DNA of 64,000 nt from Cryptomeria japonica (taxonomy: Eukaryota > Streptophyta > Pinopsida > Cupressales > Cupressaceae): contig NC_081405.1 of NCBI RefSeq assembly GCF_030272615.1, positions 576,457,752-576,521,751 on the forward strand, in the 5' to 3' direction. A program made the position numbers and the translations under genes. The notes under the pieces were generated by a model that saw nothing but the letters and a program-made list of their open reading frames with translations, had not been told where the DNA came from and ran no database searches. Numbering within the stretch: the first letter of the stretch is position 1; each line of letters starts with the position of its first letter. Of the stretch, positions 53,291 to 64,000 are shown piece after piece.

Positions 53291-54720
53291 AATGATTTGA
53301 TCCTCAGAATGATTCAGTCTCGCATACCTAGGTGTCGTTTGACTTTATGTTCCTCTTCCTTGTTCTTTAGTTACTGTAGAATTCTATGATGTTGTCTGAT
53401 TAACTGGTTCAACTTTGTGTTCCAGTAAAGGTGCTACCGGTTCAGATATAATCATTTCCACTATCGGTTCCTTCTCATAAATATTGATTTGACTTTTGTT
53501 CAGCTCATCTACTTTGACATTAGCACTCTCCACAATTCTCTACAATCTCTTGTTATAACATCTATATGCTTTAATTTCATTATAATAACCAAGAAATATG
53601 CCTTCATCACTTCTAGGATCAAATTTCCCAATAGTATAATCTCTCTTGATATAATATTTACTACCAATTATTCTAAAATACTTAAATGTAGGTGTATTGC
53701 CAAAGCATAATTCATAACATTTACTAGTTTCTCCTTTGATATGTACTCTATTCAATGTATACACCATTGTACTCACTACTTCTCTCAAGTAGATATGAGG
53801 TAGATTAGCTTCCATCATCATTGTTCTAGCAACATCCAAGATAGTTATGTTCTTCCTTTCCACAACTCCATTCTGTTGAGGTATCCGAGGAGCATAAAAT
53901 TGTCTTCTTATACCATGCTTGTCACAAAAGTTATTAAACTCACCGGATGAGAATTCTCCACCATGATCTGATCTCGAACATTTAATCTTAAGTCTTGTCT
54001 CAATTTCAACTTTAGCCTTAAATATTTTAAACTTCTAAAATGCTTCATATTTTTCTCTCACAAAAGTAACCCACGTCATTCTAGAATAATCATCAATGAT
54101 TAGCAAGAAATATCTATCACCATGAAAACTTTTATCTCTAGTAGGGCCACACAAATTAGTATGAATAAGATCAAGAACATCATTTGATTTATATTGTATA
54201 CTCCTAAAAGAGTTTCTGGCCTGTTTACCCATTTTACATTCTTTACATACCGAATTATAGGGTTTCATAATCTTATGTATATCTCTAACAACCTTAGTTG
54301 AACTGATCTTCACAATGCAATCAAAATTAAAATGACACAACCTTTTATGCCATAGCCAACTCTCATCAATCTTTGTAATCAAACATGTCTTCTCACCATA
54401 TTTCAAATAAAATATATTACCTTTTGTCTATGTACCAGTTGCAATCTCCAAGCCAGATCTGTTAATGATTTTTCATTTTCCATCCTTCAACTATAATTGA
54501 AATCTCTTATCTACCAATTGTCCTACACTCAAAAGATTATACTTCTAACCTTCAACATAATAAATATTATCAATATTGTTCTTACCTTCCAATGATATAG
54601 TTCCTTTTCCTTTAATCATACATGCTTTGTCATCTCCAAATCTAACTAGTCCACAATCAAATTATTACAAAGACAAAAAAAATTCTTTATCTCCAGTCAT
54701 ATGATGTGAACAACCACAGT
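53291..54720 (-). pseudogene. C3 protease and integrase
   Basis: Protease DCGCSHHMTGDKEFFLSL (Ser to Cys in DSG) near 54725-54665. Integrase: WLWHKRLCHFNFDCIVKI, CKECKMGKQA, THTNLCGP-like text (IHTNLCGPTRDKSFHGD, with Asn at the first catalytic position), LIIDDYSRMTWVTF, RSDHGGEFSSGEF, IPQQNGVVERKN, RVHIKGETSKCYELCFG and RCYNKRL. Stops near 54027 and 53539; long linker 53530-53290 with TPRYARLNHSEDQIIGD. Confidence 0.9.
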
Positions 54721-55906
54721 CAATTACCCATTCATCCTTCTCATCAATTTTAGCAGCAAGTGCCTTCTCCTCAGGTACATTATCTTTGACTACTGGATCA
54801 TCTTCCTTGATAGCCAGGAATACCCATTCCTTCCCATTGTTGGATCCACTAGCAGAGTCTTCTGTCGGTTCATCATTTGAATTAGTAATGCCTTCCTCAT
54901 CCGCTATGTAGCGTGATTTGTCTATATTTTTCTTGTATTTATACTTATTCTGATAACCAGGGTTAGGCTTAAATGATCTTTTAACTATTTTTTCCAATCT
55001 CGAATTCCTTTCAGGACATCTAAATGCAAAATGACCAATCTTATTACATGCAAAACATTTAAAAGGTGTTTTGCCTTCATGCTTACTTCCTATCAGTCCT
55101 TTCGGTACACTTCTAGGAAATAGTGCTTCAAGTTCCTCAAACTCATCATTTTATCTCTTCATATCTTCTAACTCATTTGCGTAAAAATATTTTCAGTCTT
55201 ACTTATTGGTTGGAGATGTAGATGCATGAAAAGAAGGTTTAGTCTTCATAGCTCCAAAAGGTCCAAATTCATCAAGCTCAAAAGAAGATAATTTCCCAAC
55301 CAGATTATCTCTATTGCCAAATGTATTAGCCATTATTCTCAACTCATTAATATCAGTAGCCTTCATTTTGTAATCTGGTGGTAGGGCTCTCAGAACTTTA
55401 GAAACAATTTCATCTTCGCTCAGAGTTCCGCCAAAACAATAAATTCCCATAACAATCTCATTTACCATTTCCATCAATGCAGTAATCCTTTCATTTTATT
55501 TCATCTTCAGGTTTTCATATCTCACTCGATAACCATGAAGTTTATCAATATTCATTGTCGGTTCACCTTCATTAAGAGTTTGTAACTTATCCCATATAGC
55601 CTTTCTAGATGATTTGTCTGTTAATCCCATTATTTGTTGACCATAAAGTGCACACAAGAGAGCTTCTCTTTCTCTACAATCATTCTCAATCTCCTTGTCC
55701 AGGTTTTCCAGAGGAGGATTGCCAGATCCTGGATTATAGGGTGTGAGACCATTCTATGTGATCTCCTAAATCTCCTTCCCAAGACATCTTAGATCAGTCT
55801 CAATCTAAATCTTCCATGCTGTGTAATTTATTCCATCAAGCCTCAATATATCCTTTCCAAAGATAGCTCTAGAAGAACTAGATGAACTTGAACTGTCAGT
55901 CACCAT
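54721..55906 (-). pseudogene. C3 gag
   Basis: ATG at 55906: MVTDSSSSSSSRAIFGKD, LRLDGINYTAWKI, GQQIMGLTDKSSRKAIWDKL, LMEMVNEIVMGIYCFGGTLS and VLRALPPDYKMKATDINELR. Zinc knuckle CFACNKIGHFAFRC intact at about 55060-55020. The acidic linker EDSASGSNNGKEW precedes the protease. Stops near 55800-55760, 55495 and 55150-55200. Same architecture as C1 gag. Confidence 0.9.
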
Positions 55907-55950
55907 AGAATCTTCTTCAAGCAGTTAAGCTTTCTGTAGAGAGGACCAAA

Positions 55951-55962
55951 GCTTTGATACCA
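55951..55962 (-). other. Primer-binding site of C3
   Basis: Minus strand TGGTATCAAAGC, one change from the initiator-Met site, identical to the F site. Confidence 0.85.
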
Positions 55963-55964
55963 AT

Positions 55965-57170
55965 TGTAAGATAGTTCAGATAACCAAAAGACAACTAAGA
56001 GGGGGGGGTTAATCACTTGTCAGAGATTACCAGAAGCATTAGGAATTTAATTTTTAATACCTAAACCCAAAACAATAATAGCAGAATAGAAGTTAATCCA
56101 ATTAAGCATAAATAGTAATTACAGAATAAAATCCATCCACACAACACCAAGATTTATATGTGGAAAACTTGATAAAGGGAAGAACCACGGTGGGAAGCCT
56201 ACCCAGAGTCAGATAATACTTTTGCATTAAGTATGTGAATTACAATGAAGGGGCCTGCACTTGCAGGAAGGCTAATAGCCTAGAGCACACTGGTCATCAC
56301 AAAAGGAGCCTCACTGACTACATATAAATCTAGACTACAATCTAGACAAGTGTTGAATTGAAAAAGATAACATCCCCTATGCCTGAGTACAGTTACAGTT
56401 AAGCCTCAATACCAGAGAACTAAATCCTCTTACATAAACCCAATTCGATCTCTAATAATCGAACAACTCCTTTACCTGAATGATATTATATTATTTGCAC
56501 ATTATATTCCTTGGCAATGACCTCTTACATTAACTATGATGATCTGCACTGAGATCTTACATCTATTTATACAAACCCACGACAATAAACAATCAGGTCA
56601 GGAACCAGATAATAAATTGATTACATAATTACAAACCATGTCGGCCTTAGATCAAATAAGTAATATCAACACATAAGACATTTTGGAAATATATCAGTAG
56701 GTCGTATCCACACGTTACATTAAAGCCATTCCATAACCTAGATCAACCGGGACCAAGTATCGGTCCACATACTTCAACAATGATCTCCAACTACCGAGTA
56801 TCGAACATTATCACTGACAACATCCTAAAAATACATCAAAAGTTGCACCAACACCACTTATGCAATTCATCAGAGATCTCCATCAAAATCTCTACTGGTG
56901 AAACCCTCACTAGAACCAGAAACCAAGCTTCTAAGAAAGTAGGATAGCATCCAATCACTAGACCAAAACCGGCTGATCAAATATGAGTATTAGTATCATG
57001 AACAAGCCAATTCCATCACCATACTATACTAAACCCTATCGGATCATGCCAAATGCAAGTTAACCAAAAACCACTCAACCTATTGGGACCAGAAGGGTAC
57101 CGGTAAAGCATCCAAACAACTAATGTTAACATCAATGCAACACCTAATTAATTCCACCAAATGGCCAACA
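55965..57170 (-). repeat. 5' LTR of C3
   Basis: About 1206 bp, edges TGTAAGATAG and ATGGCCAACA on the plus strand; aligns to 50078-51295 throughout. Confidence 0.9.
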
Positions 57171-57175
57171 TACAC

Positions 57176-58297
57176 CATTTCTATAGTGGTGTCCTACTGG
57201 TAGATAATTATCTTCTAATTCCACGTTTCTCACATAAATTATTAAACTCATCATAAATAAATTATTCTTCTATGTTAAACATCAAACACTTGATTCTTCT
57301 CTCAAATTCACTCTCAACCCATGCCTCAAGAATATCTTCAATTTCTGTAATTCTTCTTATTTCTCTTTTAAAAATACAATCCATGTCATTCTAGTGTGAT
57401 CATAAATTAAGAGCATGAAATACCTCTCACCTTGTACACTCCTTGTTTAGGTAGGACCGCATAAGTATTTGTGCACCAAGTCGAACAATCTAGTAGAATA
57501 TTTATTTTCCTCTAAATGTTCCTTTTGTCTTCTTTCTCTTTTGATATTCTTTCCAAATATTGTTATCCTGTCTGGTCAGCCTTGGTAAATCTCTTACTAT
57601 ACTTGTTGAACTAATCTTCACCAAATTGTCAAATTTGATATTACACATCCTCCTATGCCAGACCCAACTATTTTTAAATGGAGATAATAAAAAAGTGTCT
57701 TGTAGCTCCTTCTAACTAATACATGTTTCACTAGTCCTTTCTCTGCTATAATCACAGTTGTGGATCTCTTCTAGATCTCACAACCACCATCTTGAAAAAT
57801 AACAATGTAGCCATTTTTGCACATTTGTCCAACACTTAGGAGACTATGATGCAAACCTTTCACATGGTAAACATTGTTGGTATTATGATTTCCATCAAGG
57901 GCAATAGAGCCAATTCCCATAATTTATCTTGTTTGGACATCTCTAAAGCTAAGAGAACCCCCATTGTACTTTTCAAGTTTTACAAACTTACTCTTATGAC
58001 CATTCATATGATTTGAAAATCCTTTAGTAATTAACCATTCATTTCTATCTCTTCTTTCTTGTAAAGCAGTAACAACAATTTTAACAATCTCCAAAGATAA
58101 CATGTTAGAAACATTAGTCATAGGTATATCCTTTTCTACTAAAAATAAACAATCACCTTCTTCATAGTCTGATTGATCATCTAAGATACCAAAATCATCT
58201 TTAACATAATAGGATTTATTATTAAAGTTCCCCTTATTTTCTCTAAATTTTTCTTGCCCATATCAATGATAATCTGACCAACAGGTAAGTCACATGT
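57176..58297 (-). pseudogene. Copia element G: protease and integrase
   Basis: Continues G after C3. Minus strand: protease region NEWLITKGFSNHMNGHKSKF (the DSGxSNHM site is now TKGFSNHM) at 58035-57985, then GLHHSLLSVGQMCKNGYIVI with a Cys-type tail, and the integrase core around 57480-57190 with RYFMLLIYDHTRMTWI-like text. Many stops and shifts. Ends at solo LTR B; gag should lie further right but is not recognisable. Confidence 0.75.
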
Positions 58298-59357
58298 TGT
58301 TAGGTCTCGGAGACAACTAAGAGGGGGGGTCAATCAATTGTCTAATAAATTTAAATTAAAAAGAACTTAACCAACTTGATGCTTAATATTAGTAAACTAG
58401 TTAAGTATGTCGGTAGACAGTTATAGCATTTAATTGCTATACCGGTAAGGATTAGTGCATGAAACATAAACACAAAGTCATCCACAACACACAACACAAA
58501 TATTTGTACGTGGAAACCCTGTAAGGGGAAAAACCACAGTAGGAAACCTTACCCACAATCACATGATACTACTATAGATAGTAAGTGTACATAAAAGGGG
58601 TCTGCACATGCAGAAAGGCCAACAGCCTAGAGCTCATTTCTCAATCACAAAATGGGAGTCACACTGACTACAGTTGGATGGTTAAATCCAATAAGAATGT
58701 ACTGCACAAAATAGCATCTTCATATGCTGGATTCAGTACCAGTTTAATGCTGATATGCTTTCACAAAAACCTAGCTCCACCTTCAAATGATGTCTTCATG
58801 TATAGCTCTGCTTAAACTCGTATATGCCTTCACACAATCCATTTTTGCATTCTACCCTTGATCTTACAAATAAGATCTTACATTTATACCATAACCTAAG
58901 ACCAATTTTAGTAGGTTGGCTCTACAAGATATTACAATAAAAACATTTTATAAACAATATAATATTCGATGCAATAATCGATTGAACATGTTGGTTTAAT
59001 GCATTTACAACAATAATTAATCATCTCCATAGCGTGCCATGCTGATCTAGAAAAGATAAACCTACCGGTGTAACCCTAGATAACCTTGGACCTATTTGCT
59101 AGTAAAAGCAAATATGCAAATATGAATATACCAATGATTAATTTATTAAGAGAATATGTCCATATGATGTCTTCAACATAACCATGTGTCTTCCATGCCA
59201 TTCCAAGTGCCGGTGATCATTATATCTTACCAGTGTGCCATATACCAGTAACTATGCAATAGATACTTGCTTGTTGGTGAGTGTTGCTGGATCTCCAAAG
59301 TGCTAGTGTTTTAGTAGGTGTTGACATCAATGAAAAAACCATACCAAAATACCAACA
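58298..59357 (-). repeat. Solo LTR B (same family as solo LTR A)
   Basis: TGTTAGGTCTCGGAGAC...ATACCAACA, about 1060 bp, flanks CATGT and CATGC (4/5 TSD). It aligns with 42175-43229 over the whole length, including gcatgaaacataaacacaaag and ctagagctca. No internal region or second LTR. Confidence 0.9.
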
Positions 59358-60433
59358 CATGCAACATCCAATATTTTCAAGTGCTCTCTTCTTACTTTAC
59401 AAGGCATAGCTACCTTCAAAATATATGCAATGAATAAAAACATGGTATGCTTTTCACCAGAAATCAAGAAAGTTAAATTTACACCTACTCATAACCATGA
59501 AAGTAGATGCTAATGATTGGACATAAAATGAAGTGAATATAGATAAATAACACAAAAAAATGTTTATTCCACACCCATAGATGTTACCTAGGAAAAGAAA
59601 GAATAATAGACTCTTTTCAAAAGATGAATTGATATTAATCGAAAGCTCCAAAATTAAATACATATACAGTTCATATAGCAGAGTAACATTGAAAACTGAC
59701 TACAAAGAAACACAATTCATTACAATTTTAATGAAAACATTTACAACTTCAAAGATTTAAAAGAATCTTCTTTAATGCTTTGCTATCATAACATGAGTTC
59801 ATAGACCCATCTCCTACTACAACAAGACTATATCCAAAGATAAGCCCCTCTCCCTTTTTTCCCCTTTTCTTTCCTATTATCTAAAGCCACTTTTTATAAC
59901 TAACCTCCATTTGTAGTTTCAAAGTAGCCATTTCTAGGAAGGTAATGGTCTTGAAAGTGACTGCTTAATAAATTACCCTATGCAAAGAAAATACTCATAA
60001 AAAAAATTTAATTACTAAACCCATACCATAAATAATCCTAATTTCTTACTTCATCAAGTATTGGATTCCTACCAACAATTTTATTTTCAATCATCTCTAC
60101 TTTTGTTTCTTCTTGAATCAGCACCTAGAGAACTACCATGAATTCCTCTTCATTTTGAATGAATTTTTGAAAAAAATTAGGCAAATCGAAGAGGATGTCC
60201 TCTTGCATTGACTTGACATCAGGTTGTATCATTTGAGCCTTCCATTTGAGAACCATCTTCCTTGTTGTCGAAAAACTAATTATCAGTGTCAATTCTTACA
60301 ATTATCTCTTCTTGCAACTGTTGTTCATGATTTTTGGCCTATTCTGCAATTTTAACTAATAAGGAGATTATATTTTATATTCTATAAAATCAGTACATTG
60401 TTTTCTATATGGCCAATTTAGGTCAGGATCAAC
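59358..60433. other. Unassigned AT-rich stretch (possible gag/5' remnant of G)
   Basis: No ORF with a recognisable domain on either strand. By position it should hold the gag and 5' LTR of element G, but the CCHC knuckle and primer site could not be found. Part near 60060-60290 has codon-like texture on the minus strand without a match. Confidence 0.35.
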
Positions 60434-61386
60434 TGTTGGCAATTAACACTCTATTAATTGGTTTCACTATATTGTCATTGCACATGATTTTATTGGTTGG
60501 TTTCACTATGTTGTCACTTCACATGATGCTTTGGCTTCATATGGTGTACGGACAGACACTTCACAGATTATACACCGACACCAGCACGGATAGGACAAAA
60601 AGACTTCTTTCCTCACTGGCAACGTAGGCCAACATGGTACAAAAATGGTTATTGGTATTGGAGGCTGACATATCTTTGATCTAGAATCGACAACTTGTTT
60701 AAATAATTATTCATTTACGTTATATGGATGTCATGTAATCTGATATTGTATATATCTTTGTAAGCCTAGCTAAGGCATAAATTTGTATAGGGTATATAGG
60801 GCAGATTGATTAGATCATTTTGATAAGATAGGAATATGGTATGGATATATGAATGTAATATAATGTGAAATATATCAGAGGGATTATGTATGTGAAGAAT
60901 TTATTGTAAGGGTTATTTCCGTAAAGGGGTTTAGGGTTTCAACCAGAACATAGAAATCTTAAACTGGAACTTTATTCTGGCATAGAAGATGCTATCTTAG
61001 CATTTCACACTTCTCTGGATTGTTGTCTGGAATTTTATGTAGTCAGTGAGGCTCCTATTGTGATTGAGCAGTGTGCTCTAGGTTGTAAGCCTTTTTGCAA
61101 GTGTAGGCCCATCATATACTATAATATCTCTTCATATGGCCAGTGGATTGATATTGTGGGTCACAAATCCTACCGTGGTTTTTCCTCATTGAGGTTTTCC
61201 ATGTATAAATCTATGTGTTATGGTTCTCATTTATGTGTTTGGCTTCTTGGTTTCTTTACTTCTTTTAATTATATTTATATGGGTTTATCGGTTGCTGTAT
61301 GAATGTTTTGTTAAGGATAAAATATACTATTTCAATATAGCATTGATTCACCCCCCTCCCCCTCTCAGTGTTATTGGTTTCCAACA
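60434..61386 (+). repeat. 5' LTR of element H
   Basis: TGTTGGCAATTAAC...GGTTTCCAACA, about 953 bp. It carries ccgtggtttttcctc ... gaggttttccatgta near 61171-61205 and gattcacccccctccccctctcag at 61345-61368. Confidence 0.75.
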
Positions 61387-61388
61387 AT

Positions 61389-61401
61389 TGCTATCAAAGT
61401 C
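61389..61401 (+). other. Primer-binding site of element H
   Basis: TGCTATCAAAGTC, three changes from the initiator-Met site, two bases after the LTR. Confidence 0.65.
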
Positions 61402-61460
61402 TTGTGCCTAAGAGGAAGTTTAACAACTTGAGGAAGATCCTGAAACCGGAATCATTGAAA

Positions 61461-62450
61461 ATGGCTTTGGAGAAGCAGCTTGAGATGGCACTTAAAGAGT
61501 ATGATGTTGAAAGAATGAAGAACTTAAATCTACAAGATGAGTTGAATTCTGCTAAGGAATTCATTCTTGTCCTACAAGAGAGGCTATCATCTATTCAGCC
61601 TAGGAGGAATGAACTTTTTCAAAATCATGATGAAGAGAAAAATGCAATTAAAGAACAATGTCAGAAAGTGAGTCAGGAGAACATGGTTATGAAGAATGAA
61701 ATGCAAGCTATAACTATGAGGATGTCTAAAGGGATTGATGATAGAAAGAAAAAGGAAGAAAATCTTGTTGTATCCTTGAAGAACAAGTCTGAATGTGGTA
61801 GGTTGGTTCATGAAAATAATATGTTGAGAACTAATTTGGTACAATCCCAGAGCAATGAGAAAGAGCTTGAGAGACAAATGACAATACTAAGAGATGATTT
61901 AACTACTACAAGTGAGTACAAATAAAAATTCAAGATCATCTCAGCACAACTTGATGAGTTATTGAAGAGACAGAGGTAGATTGGAGATTCCAGTGGACTT
62001 TGATTTGACCAACGACAGGGTTTCGGTACTTGTAATGAAGATCAAAACCATAAGGCACTAGTAAGACAATTCAATGCTTATAAATTCAATGGTAGATATT
62101 TTTTTTGCAATTAATTTGGCCACATGGCTAGGCAATATAGAAATAGAGCAAATCAAAACCATGTTTCTACTCACGGTAAATGTTCTAAATGCAATAAGTT
62201 TGGTCATAAGACAAAAGATTACAGAATGAATGTAAAATGCTATGCTTGTGGAAAATTTTGACATATGGCTAATCAGTGCAGGTCAAGAAATTTCACTAGT
62301 TTTAGCAAAGCAATTCAGAAGAATAATGTTACATGTTATGCATGTAATGAAGTTGGACATATTGCTAAGTTCTGTAGAAGCAGAAATCCATTGGTTAGTA
62401 ATGGAGGATCAAATAAAAAAGGAAAACAGAAGGTTAATGAAATCTGACAT
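61461..62450 (+). pseudogene. Element H ORF1: coiled coil plus four CCHC zinc knuckles
   Basis: ATG 61461 opens 155 codons of charged heptad sequence (MALEKQLEMALKEYDVERMK, DELNSAKEFILVLQERL, MKNEMQAITMRMSKGIDDRK, LKNKSECGRLVHENNMLRTN). After a stop at 61924 the knuckle array follows: first damaged (CN-stop-FGHMARQY), then CSKCNKFGHKTKDY, CYACGKF-stop-HMANQC and CYACNEVGHIAKFC. The NEMQAI...LKNKSECGRL block matches NEMEAI...LKGKSKECCRL in D. Gag-position RNA-binding protein by inference; not a copia UBN2 gag. Confidence 0.7.
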
Positions 62451-62880
62451 AATCACCCTTAGAGATGGGTTAGCAAGACTAAAGAACAATCATCAGATGG
62501 GAATGCCTTAGTTACCTATCTGATAGAAGAGGTTTCTCTTGCATCAACAGTGAGCTCATTCGGTAACTAAGGCAAATGCCTTAGGGGTAGGCAAAATTCA
62601 TGATGATGTTGCATATGCCCCGGGAAGAGGTTCTGGAAGATGTTCCAGATATTGGAGAAGATTATCCAGCATGGATATGTTTTGAGTGAGATCTGGTATC
62701 TTTCATTGATAGTCATTTATGTCAATGGAATATTAGGGTTTTTGTTGAAGGATAAAAGGTCGAATACACTTCATTGTTAATCACCCTACATTCAGAGTGA
62801 TTTCAAAGAGATTCAGAGTGACTGAGTGTGATTAGAGGCTATTTAGAGGCAATCAGATTTCTTCTTGAGCAATCACACTA
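62451..62880 (+). other. Element H spacer with TATA-like box
   Basis: Non-coding; GATAAAAGG at 62751-62759 and a short repeated attcagagtga motif (62800-62825). Corresponds in position to the D spacer with TATAAATAG. Confidence 0.35.
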
Positions 62881-64000
62881 TTTAGGAAGGTCACAATAAA
62901 GTTACTGGCTCATAATTATGCACCTAAGGCTACACCTATAGCTACACCTGGCACTATCAAGGGGAGGAAGAAGAGTGACATTGATTTGGCACTTGAAACT
63001 TCAATAATGTAACTATCATACCACCCAAAACTTGTGCCCAGATTATAGATGAAATAACTAAAGATGGCATCCTAAAGAATGTTAAGTTTAATTATGCCAA
63101 ATTAGAGGTTGATAAAAAGAGAGAGGTAGAAGAAGCGGTCTTTTTATACTTAGATATTTATAAGAAAGCAACAATAGAGATAGAAAATTAAATATCGCTT
63201 GAGTTGTCTAACATGTTAGATGCTAGAAGGATATCTTCTATGCAAGAAGATAAACACATTAAAATGCAAGAACTTTTAGCTATCTCTGTTAGCATAACTC
63301 CCAATAAAAGGGATAAGACAATTGAGGCTATAGATAGAAAGGTTTTGAATAGAAAACATAGTATAACTAGCCTGATGCTAGGGAGAATGAATGAAGTAAT
63401 AAAGGAAACTCAAAAAGCTTGGATTAAATTTTTGAGAGAGCATAGAGGATTCTTTACTTCATCGAAACAAAGATAGATATTGTTGATACACTGATTGAAG
63501 GGAAAGGAAAGGGGATAATGGGTACTCCACCCTCAATTTTAAAAAATATCAAGATAGTGGAAATTGAGCCACCAATAAACACAAATGTATAGACAAATAC
63601 TGAAACACCGGTTAATACTAAGAACATTGTACATGATACTAAAATTGAGGACAAATGTCCTTTAAATACTAATGTACAGGTTGAGGATATTTTTCCTAGA
63701 GAGGAACCAACAGTTGCATAGACTTCACCAAGTGGCAAAGCCATCGGTGCAAGTGAGGAGGTAATAAAGGATAAATCGTCAGAGGGAAAAATAGGGGAAA
63801 CTAGTAGGGTACTAGCTGGGAGCCCATCATTATTGACAATTGACAGTTCTCTAGTTGAAAAGAAAACCATCAGAGAGATGAGTCCCACTAAACTAATGAT
63901 GATGGTTGCTCAGAAAATGATGAAGGAGGGAACCACAAACAAGGGTATGATAGATCAATCAATCAGTTTTCTACACAGATTGGTCCCAGAGTGTAAGATT
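62881..64000 (+). pseudogene. Element H ORF2 (C-terminal part of the D-type ORF)
   Basis: Reads, across shifts, TPGTIKGRKKSDIDLALETS, NNVTIIPPKTCAQIIDEITK, DGILKNVKFNYAKLEVDKKR and VEEAVFLYLDIYKKATIEIE. It continues through an ORF at 63204-63476 (LSNMLDARRISSMQEDKHIK, ETQKAWIKFLREHRG) and an acidic Thr/Pro linker to MSPTKLMMMVAQKMMKEG at the window edge. It parallels the DGSLKPLFEWYKFFDENEKR and SEDILKSHT...LLAMA blocks of D. No known domain; runs off the window. Confidence 0.45.

Larger units (their letters stand above)
50078..57170 (-). mobile_element. Ty1/copia retrotransposon C3 (best preserved)
   Basis: LTRs 50078-51295 and 55965-57170, perfect TSD TACAC on both sides (50073-50077, 57171-57175). 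The strand is set by the coding sequence and the polypurine tract next to the left LTR. Complete order gag, protease, integrase, reverse transcriptase, RNase H with only scattered stops; the longest open stretch is 251 codons. Close relative of C1 (shared gag, linker and integrase wording). Inserted into element G in the same orientation. Confidence 0.95.
60434..64000 (+). mobile_element. Element H: non-autonomous LTR element related to D (3' end outside)
   Basis: 5' LTR, degenerate primer site, the coiled-coil/four-knuckle ORF and a second ORF, as in element D. No protease, integrase or polymerase in 2.6 kb of internal sequence. Relative to D the second ORF has lost its N-terminal part. The 3' LTR is beyond the window, so a complete element cannot be shown. 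Confidence 0.7.

Noticed and set aside
61587-61877. 96-codon minus-strand ORF
   Set aside because: Exact antisense shadow of the H coiled-coil ORF.
63454-63888. 144-codon minus-strand ORF rich in Ser/Val
   Set aside because: Antisense to the acidic linker of H ORF2, whose frame is supported by similarity to D.
1-64000. CRISPR arrays, tRNA or rRNA genes, organellar DNA, bacterial operons
   Set aside because: No regularly spaced short repeats, no cloverleaf with a canonical T-loop, no ribosomal signature; all coding content is eukaryotic retroelement type.

Overview
The window reads as AT-rich, repeat-dominated nuclear DNA of a large-genome seed plant. A gymnosperm (conifer-type) source is my best guess, because of the density of old, nested, stop-riddled LTR retrotransposons, their 1.0-1.3 kb LTRs and the lack of any host gene. 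A large-genome angiosperm cannot be excluded by eye. I found no tRNA, rRNA, CRISPR array or convincing single-copy plant gene. Nearly everything can be placed in a stratigraphy of transposons inserted into transposons, several insertions being proved by target-site duplications (TSDs).

Layout. 1-1536: 5' end of a minus-strand Ty3/gypsy element (gag fragment, primer-binding site, LTR). 2346-16340: an old plus-strand retroelement ORF (called E2) cut twice, by a minus-strand Ty3/gypsy element (3063-8769) and by non-autonomous LTR element D (9240-15752). 16341-32544: a minus-strand LINE (ORF1 to the right, endonuclease to the left). It is split by a solo LTR-like unit K (17188-23632) that itself contains element T (17992-22955, TSD GATAT), and by Ty1/copia element C1 (23911-31402), which carries a solo T-family LTR (26012-26490, TSD GCTAG). 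33415-47030: non-autonomous LTR element F, whose 3' LTR was split at a TA microsatellite by Ty1/copia element C2 (37774-46387). C2 was later hit by a DNA transposon with 33-bp inverted repeats (42054-44106), and that transposon was hit by solo LTR A (42175-43229). 47031-59.4 kb: minus-strand Ty1/copia element G, split by the best preserved copia element C3 (50078-57170, TSD TACAC) and by solo LTR B (58298-59357). 60434-64000: start of element H, a relative of D, running off the window.

How the parts relate. C1, C2, C3 and G encode recognisable Ty1/copia gag, protease, integrase, reverse transcriptase and RNase H, all damaged. D, F, H and T have LTRs and an initiator-tRNA-Met-type primer-binding site but no integrase or reverse transcriptase. 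D, F and H share LTR-end sequence modules with the copia elements, so they were plausibly mobilised in trans. D and H encode a long charged coiled coil followed by four CCHC zinc knuckles. D and F share a further conserved ORF of unknown function. This D/F/H set, with an apparent internal TATA box before the second ORF of D, is the best candidate here for an undescribed system. T resembles the published TR-GAG class: gag and a protease remnant, no polymerase, plus an unassigned 221-codon ORF.
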